From Niallia sp. NCCP-28 (GTDB lineage Bacteria; Bacillota; Bacilli; Bacillales; Cytobacillaceae), in the NCBI RefSeq assembly GCF_023168165.1, contig NZ_BQYJ01000001.1, forward strand, positions 682,001-746,000: 64,000 nucleotides of DNA, in the 5' to 3' direction. A model generated the notes under the pieces. The model was not told the origin of the DNA. It saw only the letters and a list, made by a program, of their open reading frames with translations, and ran no database searches. This document shows, one piece after another, positions 1-8,801 of this stretch. A program made the translations under genes and the position numbers. How positions within the stretch are numbered: the stretch's first letter is position 1; every line of letters starts with the position of its first letter.

Positions 1-379
1 CATAATGTTTATCCTCAAATAAACGGTTAAAATCAAAACCTTTGACATAATAAGTTGTTGTTCTTCCCTTTTCTGTACTCTTACCAGTTTCTACTTCTTT
101 AGTATCGATTGGAAAAAGGGGAACATTTCGTTTAGACATATTCAGAACTTCTTCATAGTAAAAATTATAAAAGTTGAGTAGGGCATCATATTTTCCCTTT
201 GGTTGTAAATTTCCATCTTCTATTATGTATTTGCGTAATAATCCCTCATTCATAGCCATTTCAATATCTTCATTACCAATAAAAGTAATATATTTGCTCA
301 CCTTTCCCTTATGAGCTTTCAGTGAAGATTTCTTTTTATCGCTATTAATATATAAATCAAAAACCTCTTGTATTTTCAA
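1..379 (-). CDS. hypothetical protein, N-terminal part (runs off window)
   Basis: An open frame reads leftward from a TTG codon at 379 to the window edge without a stop, giving about 126 residues. An AAGGGTG ribosome binding site lies 7 bases before the TTG, and no ATG in this frame works because a TGA follows the only nearby one. The protein starts LKIQEVFDLYINSDKKKSSL and is rich in Lys, Asp and aromatic residues. The layout (short helices, then a YNFYYEE stretch) faintly resembles the SAM-like core-binding domain of tyrosine recombinases, but no catalytic part is inside the window. I do not recognise the family. It sits in the accessory patch next to a serine recombinase, so a mobile-element origin is possible. 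Confidence 0.5.
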   Translation of the reverse strand, partial: MKIQEVFDLYINSDKKKSSLKAHKGKVSKYITFIGNEDIEMAMNEGLLRKYIIEDGNLQPKGKYDALLNFYNFYYEEVLNMSKRNVPLFPIDTKEVETGKSTEKGRTTTYYVKGFDFNRLFEDKHY

Positions 380-625
380 GCCATCACACCCTTAACGTTC
401 ACTCACACCCACATCTATATTTTACCACAAAAATTACAAGATATGGATATAAAACTCACAAGATAAGTGGTCAACTTCCCCCTCTTCAAAGTATAATACA
501 GCTCACGACGGCTTGTATTGATACTTTAAGACGGTCTCTAACATCTAAATCCCTTCCTCGATATAAGCTTGAATTTGAGGGCATTATGTAAGTCTAGTGC
601 ATAGTTTCATTGTAGTAGTTTTGGT

Positions 626-693
626 GATACAGAGACCAACTCATCAGCACACAAGCAGTTGATAATTGTTCGATACGAAGCCAATATAAGGCT
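626..693. repeat. direct repeat, left copy (DR-L)
   Basis: This 68-bp stretch recurs in the same orientation at 2448-2516. The last 46 bases (from GCACACAAGCAG to ATAAGGC) are identical. The first 20 or so differ by one substitution and one inserted base. The two copies bracket the DUF3231 gene and 1.75 kb of DNA. The sequence is not obviously coding and shows no similarity to the other repeat families in this window. Confidence 0.85.
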
Positions 694-844
694 ATATCTG
701 TAGAGTTTTAGTTATTTAATGCAACAAACCAAATTGAAGCTTGGCTGAGATTAATGAAATTCTGATTTCATTAGGGATAAACAATATCTTTCGTTCCCCT
801 ACTGATTTAATACAAAACAAGTATGAACAAAGATAATAGTTCTA

Positions 845-881
845 CAAGAAGGTAAGCAAAGGATTGTGATTTACCTTCTTG
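845..881. other. 11-bp inverted repeat / stem-loop
   Basis: CAAGAAGGTAA (845-855) is perfectly complementary to TTACCTTCTTG (871-881), with a 15-base loop. No T-run follows on either strand, so it is not a standard terminator. It lies in the 650-bp gene-free stretch 380-1031, which otherwise holds only the left direct repeat. Confidence 0.5.
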
Positions 882-1031
882 CATTCATCTGCGGTTTATT
901 GAGTAATTCAAGTACATATAAACAAAAGGGTAATAAATCCCGTCTTGTCTGCTACAAAATGATATATAGCCTTTTATCAAAGCAGAAGATTTTTTAGGAG
1001 AATACTATATAGGACTTTCCCAATTTTCTAA

Positions 1032-2036
1032 CTACACTTCTTCGGCAATTTCCTTCCTATTAGGAGCAAGCGGCGGTTGTTCTAACCATTTATTTTCTAC
1101 CATTAAATTAAACCATTTTTTTGTAACCAAGAGATTTTTTAGAATTGTACTCTCATAAGTGGTCACAAGGTCTGTTCGCATAGCTGAGGCTAGACCCGTC
1201 CCATGATAGGTTTGTGCAGCTTGAAACAAGAAACCGATATGATACAACATTAATTTATCGGAAAAAGGAGAGTCCGTTGAAGTTGTCACCTCCGTTTCCC
1301 AAGATTTAGGAGCTGGCAAGTTGTCCGCTTGCATTATTTTTGAAAATGCTTTTATTTGACCATCAGCTGTTTTTTCCGAAGCAGCTAAAAACTTTCTTAC
1401 TTCTTTTGTTTGAGCTACTTGGCTGAATGCAATAGAAAGAGTTTTAGCCATAATGCTTTTTTTAAGGTTGAAAGAAATACTAATAACTTCTGTCGCTGCT
1501 AATGTTCTACCCTTTCCGAAAAATCCATCAGTGAAATCTTGATTGGAAATATACTCAGGGTTTTTATTTGGATAAAATAAAGGGTCTCTTTGAAAATTTC
1601 CTTTATCAAGTAATAACTCAATTGTTTGATGATACATCTTTTTTGCATCGTTATCACATGAATCGTAAAACTCTCTTAAGTCTTTTCTAACTGATACACC
1701 TAATGCAGTACTGTGTCCCAGTAAACCATGTAGGCTCATGATATGTAAATAATTCAAGCAAAATATATCTGTGAACAATCTCTGTTTACCCTTAAAGAGG
1801 TCAGATTCATTAAATCCAATTGGAACAGGAAATCCCTCTTTCTCCAAAAAAGTTACGATTTGTTGCTTTTGTTTTTCAAAAGTCTTAATAGCACTCTCAA
1901 AAATGGCTTTAATAGGTTTATCCTCAATAATAGAAACCATATATCTATTTACAACATCTGTCATTGTACCGTTTACAAATTCTCCCCACAATGTTCCTAT
2001 CTCCGAAGACGTTAATTTTAATCTATTCTTATCCAT
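1032..2036 (-). CDS. DUF3231 family protein
   Basis: This 334-residue protein of unknown function matches the DUF3231 family known to me from Bacillales in length and motifs. It opens MDKNRLKLTSSEIGTLWGEF and carries KEGFPVPIGF near residue 68. It is built from two related halves: helices at about 8-75 (ending in an FPVP-like turn) and again at about 185-250 (ending NLPAPKSW). This suggests an internally duplicated helical, possibly ferritin-like, fold. No signal peptide is visible. An AAGAGGTG ribosome binding site precedes the ATG. It is a lone gene in accessory DNA, flanked by 68-bp direct repeats, which suggests gain or loss as a cassette. The role is unknown; family members are often seen in spore formers. 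Confidence 0.75.
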   Translation of the reverse strand: MDKNRLKLTSSEIGTLWGEFVNGTMTDVVNRYMVSIIEDKPIKAIFESAIKTFEKQKQQIVTFLEKEGFPVPIGFNESDLFKGKQRLFTDIFCLNYLHIMSLHGLLGHSTALGVSVRKDLREFYDSCDNDAKKMYHQTIELLLDKGNFQRDPLFYPNKNPEYISNQDFTDGFFGKGRTLAATEVISISFNLKKSIMAKTLSIAFSQVAQTKEVRKFLAASEKTADGQIKAFSKIMQADNLPAPKSWETEVTTSTDSPFSDKLMLYHIGFLFQAAQTYHGTGLASAMRTDLVTTYESTILKNLLVTKKWFNLMVENKWLEQPPLAPNRKEIAEEV

Positions 2037-2107
2037 ATTCTCACCTCTTAGATATTATTTCTCTGTTTGGCAAACTATATGCGTTTCTGAGAGAATCAAG
2101 AGAACAT

Positions 2108-2157
2108 TTTGCTTAACTTTACTAATGAGATTTTTGAAGCTCCTCAGGTTAAGCAAA
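2108..2157. other. 10-bp inverted repeat upstream of the DUF3231 gene
   Basis: TTTGCTTAAC (2108-2117) and GTTAAGCAAA (2148-2157) are perfectly complementary around a 30-base loop. They lie 70-120 bases upstream of the DUF3231 start, in the likely promoter region, so an operator or transcript hairpin is possible. The rest of 2037-2708 holds the right direct repeat and no gene I can support. Confidence 0.4.
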
Positions 2158-2447
2158 TTCACTAAAAAGGCAAGCACATTTCTATGCTCACTACAACAAT
2201 GCGAATAGATGATACTTGCAGAATACTCAAAGCTTTAAGTTAAAGATGGGCTTTATGACTCTAAGTAAATTAGAATCCAATAAGCGGAAGCTGAATGAAT
2301 GAATAACTAACACCCAAAAACGTTTAAAATGGCTTGTGTGGCGGTTTAAAGGGGGAGTACTTCTCATTATTCGTTGCTGCTTAGGATGCATCCAAGGACA
2401 GCGTTTAATCCTGCTATGGAGTTAATTCCTTGTTAGTATAATTCATT

Positions 2448-2516
2448 TGATACAGAGACCACCTCCATCAGCACACAAGCAGTTGATAATTGTTCGATAC
2501 GAAGCCAATATAAGGC
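2448..2516. repeat. direct repeat, right copy (DR-R)
   Basis: Second copy of the 68-bp direct repeat at 626-693, in the same orientation. The copies share an exact 46-base core. It ends about 190 bases before the palindromes that precede the serine recombinase. Confidence 0.85.
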
Positions 2517-2708
2517 ATAGTAAAGCTTGATAAAAGAGTAAATGTATCATTAAAACACTGATGCTATTCGAGGCGGGTCATTGAGATGGATTATGAAATC
2601 TAGTTGATATATCACTTCCCCTCCTTTTAACAAGCCATTATTGTAAACAAAGAACTCTTTTCCATTTATATAGACTGATAGCAGTGTATATATACATGCC
2701 TCACCGAA

Positions 2709-2734
2709 GTGCAAATACTTGAAAGTTATTGCAC
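2709..2734. promoter_or_regulatory. imperfect 26-bp palindrome; putative recombinase-binding site
   Basis: GTGCAAATACTT and AAGTTATTGCAC form a palindrome with one mismatch and a two-base centre. The right arm contains the -35 box of the recombinase promoter. Size and position resemble a resolvase subsite, where the protein binds as a dimer and represses its own gene. A second, shorter palindrome lies at 2771-2787. Confidence 0.5.
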
Positions 2735-2757
2735 CTTTCTAACGCCCTTGCTATAAT
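2729..2757 (+). promoter_or_regulatory. sigma-A promoter of the serine recombinase
   Basis: TTGCAC (2729-2734), a 17-base spacer and TATAAT (2752-2757) make a near-consensus promoter reading toward the recombinase. It overlaps the 2709-2734 palindrome, as expected for autoregulation. Confidence 0.75.
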
Positions 2758-2770
2758 CAACTTTATAAGG

Positions 2771-2787
2771 TGCATTAACTTAGTGCA
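2771..2787. promoter_or_regulatory. second short palindrome before the recombinase gene
   Basis: TGCATTAA-C-TTAGTGCA pairs with itself except at one position and shares the GTGCA half-site with the 2709-2734 palindrome. It lies between the -10 box and the start codon, so it could be a second subsite for the recombinase or an operator. Confidence 0.4.
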
Positions 2788-2819
2788 ATAAATAGATGGT
2801 GAAAAGTGAGGATATAACA

Positions 2820-3383
2820 ATGAGGTATGGGTATGCGAGAGTCTCAACAATAGCACAAGACTTAGAGGTTCAACTCCAAGCTTTGCAAGCGGAAGGATGC
2901 GAGGTCATATATCAAGAGAAGTTCACAGGTACTAAAACTGATAGACCCGAGTTTAACAAGTTACTTGAGGCATTACAAGAAGGCGACACATTAGTTATAA
3001 CGAAGCTAGATAGATTTGCTAGGTCAGCAGTAGAAGGTATTCAAACAGTTAAGGCTCTATTTGCAAGAGGGGTGAAGGTTCATATTCTTAATATGGGACT
3101 TGTAGAAGATACAGCAACTGGCAGGCTGATTTTCAATATACTAAGTTCATTCGCAGAGTTTGAAAGAGATATGATTGTAGAACGAACTCAAGAGGGCAAA
3201 GCATTGGCTAAGCAACGTGACGATTTTAGAGAAGGCAGACCAAGAAAGCATTCCAAGCAACAAGTTCTACATGCTTTAGAATTGCTTAAGACTCATACAT
3301 ACAAAGAAGTTGAAGCAATGACAGGAATAAAGAAACGAACGCTGATTAACAGAAAAAATGAATTAGAAGCAAAACAAGTATAA
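2820..3383 (+). CDS. serine recombinase, Pin/resolvase type
   Basis: A 187-residue site-specific recombinase of the small resolvase/invertase group. The N-terminal catalytic domain begins [10 protein letters not shown] with the nucleophilic Ser near residue 9. KLDRFARS near residue 65 carries the conserved arginines, and the E-helix [16 protein letters not shown] follows at about 115-130. The C-terminal 45 residues form a DNA-binding helix-turn-helix ([14 protein letters not shown]). An upstream ATG at 2796 gives eight extra residues but has no ribosome binding site; GTGAGGA sits 7 bases before 2820, so I chose that start. The gene stands alone, with palindromes before it and a terminator after it. 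Inversion or resolution of nearby DNA is inferred; no matching crossover pair is proven. Confidence 0.9.
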   Translation: MRYGYARVSTIAQDLEVQLQALQAEGCEVIYQEKFTGTKTDRPEFNKLLEALQEGDTLVITKLDRFARSAVEGIQTVKALFARGVKVHILNMGLVEDTATGRLIFNILSSFAEFERDMIVERTQEGKALAKQRDDFREGRPRKHSKQQVLHALELLKTHTYKEVEAMTGIKKRTLINRKNELEAKQV

Positions 3384-3411
3384 GAGACTCTCAAAGGGTC
3401 TCTTTCTTTAC
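3383..3411 (+). terminator. terminator of the serine recombinase
   Basis: An 8-bp stem (AGAGACTC with GGGTCTCT, one G-T pair) with a five-base loop, followed by TTCTTTA. It begins within the stop codon. Confidence 0.7.
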
Positions 3412-3631
3412 GTTAAGGAGAGGGGGCATATTTCCACACTTTCACAGGGTTCATAGTAGATATATGGAATAGGCAGAGTCATCCACACATCATAGAAACT
3501 GAAGTTTTGCTAAATTAAATTTAAAAGTATGACCTACTCTCCCCCCTCCTACTGCTAACAGTGCAAATCTTATACAATCCCCTAATATAACTGATGTATC
3601 AATCATTTAAGCATATAAAAAAGAACCCCCT

Positions 3632-3656
3632 ATAAAAATTCTCATATTTATGAGAA
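3632..3656 (-). terminator. possible terminator downstream of the floA-operon third gene
   Basis: On the minus strand TTCTCAT-AAAT-ATGAGAA is followed by TTTTTATA. The stem is AT-rich and weak, but it is placed 70 bases past the stop of the 146-residue membrane protein. The remainder of 3412-3722 holds nothing I can name. Confidence 0.45.
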
Positions 3657-3722
3657 AAAAGAGGATTCTAGCACCTATTTTCTAGGAAAGTTTATCTTTT
3701 CTTGCAGTTTTCATTAAATTGT

Positions 3723-4163
3723 TTACCGAACAGAATTCCTTCTATATCCCTTCGCTAAACGCCTGCTGGGAGGCGGCGATAACACTTCTGAAAAAATAAT
3801 GGCATCCACCACATTATTTTTCGTAAAAACGCCATTTGCTTGTTCCTGGGAAGGAAGTGAATCTTTTGCCATAACTTTTGTCTGATACTCTAGAATTTGA
3901 AGCTTTTTCTCTAGCATCTTTTTTTCTTGTTTTAATTTATCTAATTCTGTTTTCCCCTGTAATTTTATTGTTTCTGGTTCCCCTGCAGGAAGAGAAATTT
4001 TCTTTGATTCAGCTCTTCTTTTTTCCTCAGAAAAAGAAGAAGGGGTGTATTTTTTAGTTGGTATAGGTGTTGGCGTCGGTATTTTCTTTTTTTCTTTTCC
4101 ACTTTTTTCAAACAAAGAAAACAATACTCCGATAACAATAGCAATAATTGAAATATACTCCAA
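3723..4163 (-). CDS. small membrane-anchored coiled-coil protein downstream of floA
   Basis: A 146-residue protein I cannot assign to a named family. The start is TTG at 4163, preceded by AGGAGG with a 7-base gap. An in-frame ATG 27 bases further up would place that ribosome binding site inside the gene. Residues 1-18 are a membrane segment (SIIAIVIGVLFSLF), followed by a Lys-rich stretch, a Pro/Thr-rich linker, and a predicted coiled coil at about 75-105 (LDKLKQEKKMLEKKLQILEY). Near the C-terminus is a hydrophobic IIFSEVLSPPPSRR motif. It is the last gene behind nfeD and floA on the same strand, 174 bp after floA, so it may share their sigma-W control and be a partner of the flotillin complex. 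That role is inference from position. Confidence 0.6.
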   Translation of the reverse strand: MEYISIIAIVIGVLFSLFEKSGKEKKKIPTPTPIPTKKYTPSSFSEEKRRAESKKISLPAGEPETIKLQGKTELDKLKQEKKMLEKKLQILEYQTKVMAKDSLPSQEQANGVFTKNNVVDAIIFSEVLSPPPSRRLAKGYRRNSVR

Positions 4164-4337
4164 GGAGATGCCTCCTTTCTTGTTTCTCATAACCCTAGCA
4201 GCTTAATTTTTTACGTATAAGCTTTATTGATTTTTTATTTTGTTAGCTTTCCTCCAAGTTCAAGAAAAAAACACGAACAAAAAAATCATTTTATCCAGAC
4301 TATTATTTATTCTTGCGCCTATCTAAAGCTGTCTATT

Positions 4338-5333
4338 TTAGCTATTCTTATTATTGTCTTTATTTTCATTTGTTAACTTGCCGATAGAACCGCGCATTTC
4401 CGTATCTGCCGTTATATTTTGCAAATTCATATAGTCCATTACACCAATATTCCCTGAACGGAGTGCATCTGACATCGCCATCGGCACCTCTGCCTCTGCT
4501 TCTACCACTTTCGCACGCATTTCCTCAACTTTTGCCTTCATTTCCTGCTCTTGCGCTACAGCCATCGCTCTACGTTCTTCTGCCTTTGCCTGAGCTATTT
4601 TTTTATCTGCTTCTGCCTGTTCTGTCTGCAGTTCTGCTCCAATATTTTTGCCGATATCCACATCAGCAATGTCAATCGATAGAATTTCAAACGCAGTTCC
4701 TGCATCTAGCCCTTTTGACAATACCGTTTGTGAAATCATATCAGGATTTTCTAATACTTTTTTATGATTAGAAGATGAACCGATTGTAGAAACAATCCCT
4801 TCACCAACACGGGCAACAACTGTTTCTTCTCCAGCTCCCCCGACAAGTCTTTCGATATTTGCACGAACGGTAATTCTCGCTTTTGCTTTTACTTCGATTC
4901 CATCCATTGCCACACCTGCGATAAATGGCGTTTCAATAACTTTTGGATTTACGCTCATTTGAACTGCTTCTAATACATCGCGGCCAGCTAAATCAATCGC
5001 CGCACATCTTTCAAACGACAACTCTATATTCGCTCGATGTGCTGCAATCAATGCGTTTACCACTCTATCTACATTTCCTCCTGCTAAATAATGGCTTTCA
5101 AGCTGGTTAATCGTTGCATTCAGCCCCGCTTTATGTGCCTTGATCAGCGGATTTACAACACGACTTGGTATTACCCTTCTTAATCTCATCCCAACTAATG
5201 TAAAGATGCTGATCTTTACACCTGCTGCAAGAGCAGAAATCCATAGCATAATTGGCACAAAGGTTAGAAAAACCCCTATTAATATAACAGCTAAAACAAT
5301 AATAATAATTGTAAAAATATCTATTCCTAACAT
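4338..5333 (-). CDS. floA: flotillin-like protein FloA
   Basis: A 331-residue membrane scaffold protein (YqfA/FloA) that organises functional membrane microdomains. An N-terminal hydrophobic hairpin at residues 5-45 anchors it to the inner leaflet. A Band7/PHB-like domain follows (about 50-230), then an alanine/glutamate-rich coiled coil ([20 protein letters not shown] and on, about 235-285) used for oligomer assembly. Length agrees with B. subtilis FloA (331). GGAGG lies before the ATG. It follows nfeD by 14 bases, so the two are co-transcribed from the sigma-W promoter at 6711-6736. Confidence 0.95.
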   Translation of the reverse strand: MLGIDIFTIIIIVLAVILIGVFLTFVPIMLWISALAAGVKISIFTLVGMRLRRVIPSRVVNPLIKAHKAGLNATINQLESHYLAGGNVDRVVNALIAAHRANIELSFERCAAIDLAGRDVLEAVQMSVNPKVIETPFIAGVAMDGIEVKAKARITVRANIERLVGGAGEETVVARVGEGIVSTIGSSSNHKKVLENPDMISQTVLSKGLDAGTAFEILSIDIADVDIGKNIGAELQTEQAEADKKIAQAKAEERRAMAVAQEQEMKAKVEEMRAKVVEAEAEVPMAMSDALRSGNIGVMDYMNLQNITADTEMRGSIGKLTNENKDNNKNS

Positions 5334-5347
5334 ACTTTTCCTCCCTC

Positions 5348-6670
5348 TTATTGCTCATCCTCTTTTAGGCTGCGCACTACAATTTTTGATCCTTCTGCTT
5401 TTATTATTTTTACTTTTTTATCTTTTTCAATAAAATTCCCTTCACTCACCACATCTATCCGCTCACCCTCAAGCTCAACAGTTCCAGCAGGGCGCAGAGC
5501 TGTTATTGTGATTCCAACTTTTCCAACTAAATCAATTCTCGTTTTATTAGAAACATAGCCGCTTTCTGTACTTGTTGAATCGGTTAGTATCATTTTTTTA
5601 AAGAACTTCATTTTTCTGCCCAACACCTTTACCATAATAATAGCTGCAAGAATGGATGTAACTATTGCAATCAATATGCTTATCCCCATATGAACAACAT
5701 TACTGCTTGCGAGGAACAAACTAGCGATGATGGCAATACTGCCTAAAATACCGGCAAGTCCTCCTGCTATAAAAAACTCCAGTATAATTAAACCTAACCC
5801 AATGACAAATAAAATAATGGATTCATATCCAGTCAATCCAGAGACTAGATGTCCATAAAAAAATAATAGCAAAGAGCTAATCCCAGCAAACCCTGCAAGC
5901 CCTAATCCAGGTGAATATAATTCAACAATTAAGCCTATGCTACCGATGGACAACAACAATGGAACAACATAAGGATTTGTTACAAATCGAGCTACTTTAT
6001 CGGCAAAACCTTCTTTTACTTCTTTTATTTCGGCATTTTCTAAATTCAGTTTTTCTAGCACTTCCTGAAAATTATGCACCGTTCCTTCTGAGTATCCAAC
6101 TTCGAGACTTTGTGTAGAGGTTAATGTAAGAAATTTCCCCGCCGGAGCCCCGAGTTTCGGTAAAGAAATGGATTTATCCGCCATCGCCATCGCATAAATA
6201 GGATCTCTGCCGTGTTTTTCAGCCGCTCCTCTCATAGCTGAAATCCAATAAGATTGAGCTTTTTCATCTGCAGCGTTACCTGCACCATCAATCACTCCCG
6301 CCGCTCCCATTCTGCTTCCTTCCTGCATATATATTTCATCTGTATTTAATGCGATAAAGGAACCTGCCGAAATGGCATCTTGATTAATATAACTCACTGT
6401 TTTAACAGATGATTCCGAAATTCTTTTTCCAATCTTTGCTGCTGCGTCTACAGCTCCACCAGGTGTATCAATTTCAAATATAATAGCTGCTGCACGATCT
6501 TTTTCTGCTGTTGAAATGGCTCGATCCAGAAATTCATTTAATCCCTTTTCAACCGTATCTTTTATTGGAACAACATATACAATCTGCTCTTTTGCAGCAG
6601 TTAATCCAGGAATGATAGAAAAAAGAAAACCTAAAAATAAACAAACAAACCAAAATGTTTTCCGGATCAA
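5348..6670 (-). CDS. yqeZ: NfeD family membrane serine protease-like protein (YqeZ)
   Basis: A 440-residue long-form NfeD protein, the usual partner of FloA. A signal peptide (about 1-25) leads into a ClpP-like domain (about 28-210) with [12 protein letters not shown] around residue 100, where the nucleophile Ser of this class lies, and [10 protein letters not shown] after it. Four or five membrane segments cover about 235-350. A C-terminal OB-fold domain (about 375-440, [20 protein letters not shown]) completes it. The start is TTG at 6670 behind AAAGGAGGG. It heads the operon with floA and the small coiled-coil gene, under a sigma-W promoter, which fits an envelope-stress role. Confidence 0.92.
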   Translation of the reverse strand: MIRKTFWFVCLFLGFLFSIIPGLTAAKEQIVYVVPIKDTVEKGLNEFLDRAISTAEKDRAAAIIFEIDTPGGAVDAAAKIGKRISESSVKTVSYINQDAISAGSFIALNTDEIYMQEGSRMGAAGVIDGAGNAADEKAQSYWISAMRGAAEKHGRDPIYAMAMADKSISLPKLGAPAGKFLTLTSTQSLEVGYSEGTVHNFQEVLEKLNLENAEIKEVKEGFADKVARFVTNPYVVPLLLSIGSIGLIVELYSPGLGLAGFAGISSLLLFFYGHLVSGLTGYESIILFVIGLGLIILEFFIAGGLAGILGSIAIIASLFLASSNVVHMGISILIAIVTSILAAIIMVKVLGRKMKFFKKMILTDSTSTESGYVSNKTRIDLVGKVGITITALRPAGTVELEGERIDVVSEGNFIEKDKKVKIIKAEGSKIVVRSLKEDEQ

Positions 6671-6710
6671 TATTTCCCTCCTTTCTTTTTTAGCTATTTA
6701 TATGTATATT

Positions 6711-6736
6711 TACGATAAAAAAATGAAAAGGTTTCA
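6711..6736 (-). promoter_or_regulatory. sigma-W promoter of yqeZ-floA
   Basis: On the minus strand TGAAAC, 16 bases, then CGTA: an exact match to the ECF sigma-W consensus. B. subtilis yqeZ is a known SigW target. It lies 41 bases upstream of the TTG start. Confidence 0.9.
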
Positions 6737-6772
6737 TTTTTTTATATTCTTTCTATTTCTCTATGTTTATTT

Positions 6773-6807
6773 CATGTAAAAAGGCTACAGTAAAAACTGT
6801 AGCCTTT
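6773..6807 (-). terminator. terminator of rpsU-yqeY
   Basis: AAAGGCTACAG and CTGTAGCCTTT form a perfect 11-bp stem with a six-base loop. On the minus strand TTTTTAC follows, separating yqeY from the SigW-controlled genes. Confidence 0.85.
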
Positions 6808-6821
6808 AAAACAGTATTAAT

Positions 6822-7265
6822 TTATGAAAGGTGTTGTTGTACAAGTTTATTTACTAGTGAACCATCTGCTTTACCTTTAACCTTTGGCATTAAAGCAGCC
6901 ATCACTTTTCCCATATCCTTCTTAGAAGATGCGCCAGTTTCAGCAATTGCTTCACTTACTATTGCCGCTAACTCTTCTTCAGAAAGCTGTTTAGGCATAT
7001 ATATTTCAACATGCTTTAACTCCGCACGTACTTTGTCAACAAGATCATTTCGACTTGCTTTTTCAAACTCATGGAGGGAGTCCTTGCGTTGTTTTACTTC
7101 GCGAGAAAGGACAGATAACTCTGCTTCTTCAGAAAGTTCACCGCCAAGTTTAATGCTCTCATTTTGCAAGGCAGCTTTTAACATTCTAATAACAGTCAGT
7201 TTATCTTTTTCTTTGTTTTTCATCGCTTGCTTCATATCGGTATTTAAACGTTCGAGAAGACTCAA
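6822..7265 (-). CDS. yqeY: GatB/YqeY domain protein
   Basis: A 147-residue helical protein of the YqeY family, related to the tail domain of the amidotransferase subunit GatB and probably tRNA-interacting; the physiological role is not settled. The start is TTG at 7265 ([14 protein letters not shown] follows) with GAGAGGGTG upstream. Motifs [20 protein letters not shown] at the C-terminus are typical. It follows rpsU by 15 bases and ends at a strong terminator, so rpsU-yqeY is a bicistronic unit, as in B. subtilis. Confidence 0.93.
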   Translation of the reverse strand: MSLLERLNTDMKQAMKNKEKDKLTVIRMLKAALQNESIKLGGELSEEAELSVLSREVKQRKDSLHEFEKASRNDLVDKVRAELKHVEIYMPKQLSEEELAAIVSEAIAETGASSKKDMGKVMAALMPKVKGKADGSLVNKLVQQHLS

Positions 7266-7280
7266 TTAATACACCCTCTC

Positions 7281-7454
7281 TTAGAACTTACGTTTTCTTG
7301 CTGCTTCTGATTTTTTCTTACGTTTAACACTAGGTTTTTCGTAGAATTCGCGCTTTCTAGCTTCCTGCAAAGTACCAGTTTTTGATACTGAACGTTTGAA
7401 GCGACGAAGAGCATCTTCAAGCGATTCGTTTTTACGAACGACGGTTTTAGACAT
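7281..7454 (-). CDS. rpsU: 30S ribosomal protein S21
   Basis: The 57-residue bS21, a basic protein at the 30S platform that helps mRNA engagement. It begins [20 protein letters not shown] and ends in a Lys/Arg-rich tail ([14 protein letters not shown]). The longer open frame starts upstream, but the family start at 7454 has GGAGGGAGGG 6-8 bases before it. A sigma-A promoter lies 60-90 bases upstream. Confidence 0.97.
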
Positions 7455-7515
7455 TCTCTTTCCCTCCCTCCGAACACAACACACTAACATCAACATGTTT
7501 TCCATGTACCTTGAC

Positions 7516-7545
7516 ATTATAATATAAACAACGATACAAGGTCAA
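7516..7545 (-). promoter_or_regulatory. sigma-A promoter of rpsU-yqeY
   Basis: Minus strand TTGACC (7545-7540), 18-base spacer, TATAAT (7521-7516). The transcript leader is about 55 bases. Confidence 0.8.
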
Positions 7546-7778
7546 CTGTATTTAGCACAGTACTTGTATTACTTTTAAAAAAATTTTTAAAAAATGGCAA
7601 AGAAATGTGTAAAATAACTATTTCCTTCCTAAATTATATTTTTCCATATCTAAAAAAAGCTAAACATTTAAATATATATTTATGCAATTTTTCTTTTATT
7701 TCCTCTAAATTCCTTCCTTGTTTTTAAACATGTCCTATACATAATCTGCATATAGTTCTTATGAAGGAGTGGGTACAA

Positions 7779-8696
7779 ATGATTTATATCGGATTATTTA
7801 TTGTCTTTATCATTCTTTTTATTTTTGGCATGACCATCCTCAGGACAGGCCTTTTTAATTTATCTTCCTATAATTTAAAAGTTTGGCTGGAGAAATTAAC
7901 AGACAAACCATGGAAAGGATTTATTATCTCTATTATTATTACAGCATTGCTTCAAAGCAGTTCAGCAGTAATGGTGCTTACGATTGGTCTTATTGCTGCA
8001 CGGGCATTAACTTTTCCTCAATCAATCGGAATTATTTTAGGTACAAATATCGGCACGACTTTTACGACTGAATTTATTACTTTTAATATAGACCATATTC
8101 TTTTGCCTCTTGCAATAACAGGTGTTTTTTTTATTCTGATGCCTAATAAAAAATGGCGCAGCCTTGGATTTATTTTATTTGGAATTGCTACTGTCTTCAC
8201 TGCAATGAGAGGTTTTAAATACTTTGCCAGCATTCTGCAGGAAAATCCTGAAATCAAACATTTTTTATTATATATGGCAGACCATACTTTTTTTGCATTA
8301 TTAGCTGGTATTCTCCTTACTGCGCTTATCCAATCCAGCACCGCAACAATTGGGATTATTATGGGGTTTTTATCGGCAGGAATGCTCCCTGTTGAAACTG
8401 CTATTGCTGTTATGCTAGGTTCTAATATCGGGACATGCATTACTTCTTATTTAGCCTCAATCGGAGGAGAAAAAGAAGCCAAATTATGCGCCTATGCACA
8501 TATTTGGCTAAATATCGGCGGAGTGATTCTTTTTTATCCATTGATTGATGAATTAAAGCTATTTGTCTCAGCTATGACAGCAGATAAAGATGTGCAGCTC
8601 GCTCATGCAAGTCTTATCTTTAATGTATTATCATCCTTTCTTGTACTGCCATTTGCGGAAAAATTCGGACATCTTATTATGAAAATTCATAAATGA
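7779..8696 (+). CDS. yqeW: Na+/phosphate cotransporter family protein (YqeW)
   Basis: A 305-residue integral membrane protein of the PNaS family. It has eight or so hydrophobic segments and the family's two inverted repeats, each with a QSS motif: LLQSSSAVMVLTIGL near residue 55 and LIQSSTATIGIIMGF near 185. GTNIGTTFTTE and GSNIGTCITSY follow them. The start ATG at 7779 has AAGGAG 9 bases upstream; the ATG at 7761 overlaps that ribosome binding site and was rejected. It is divergent from rpsU and monocistronic, ending at a bidirectional terminator. The transported substrate is inferred from family. Confidence 0.9.
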   Translation: MIYIGLFIVFIILFIFGMTILRTGLFNLSSYNLKVWLEKLTDKPWKGFIISIIITALLQSSSAVMVLTIGLIAARALTFPQSIGIILGTNIGTTFTTEFITFNIDHILLPLAITGVFFILMPNKKWRSLGFILFGIATVFTAMRGFKYFASILQENPEIKHFLLYMADHTFFALLAGILLTALIQSSTATIGIIMGFLSAGMLPVETAIAVMLGSNIGTCITSYLASIGGEKEAKLCAYAHIWLNIGGVILFYPLIDELKLFVSAMTADKDVQLAHASLIFNVLSSFLVLPFAEKFGHLIMKIHK

Positions 8697-8740
8697 CCTT
8701 TTTTCGCTCGAGCCCTCCTAAATAGCCATTAGCTTTATAA

Positions 8741-8780
8741 AAAAACTGCAGACAGTCTTTCTCAGACGTCTGCAGTTTTT
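8741..8780. terminator. bidirectional terminator between yqeW and the PepSY lipoprotein
   Basis: AAAACTGCAGAC and GTCTGCAGTTTT form a perfect 12-bp stem, with A-runs and T-runs on both sides that serve the converging genes. Confidence 0.88.
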
Positions 8781-8801
8781 CGCTAAAAACTTTCTGGGAG
8801 T

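Noticed and set aside
626-693. Direct repeats as a CRISPR array
   Set aside because: Only two copies, 68 bp long and 1.75 kb apart, with no regular spacers or cas genes.
1771-2208. Plus-strand ORF of 145 codons opposite the DUF3231 gene
   Set aside because: Antisense to a recognisable family protein, no ribosome binding site, and composition typical of a shadow frame.
2239-2300. Short plus-strand ORF starting near ATGACTCTAAG
   Set aside because: Under 20 codons without a ribosome binding site; likely chance in gene-free accessory DNA.
6763-7269. Plus-strand ORF of 168 codons
   Set aside because: Antisense to yqeY and its terminator; Ser/Cys/Phe-rich shadow composition.
8018-8440. Minus-strand ORF of 140 codons
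   Set aside because: Lies wholly inside yqeW on the opposite strand, no ribosome binding site.
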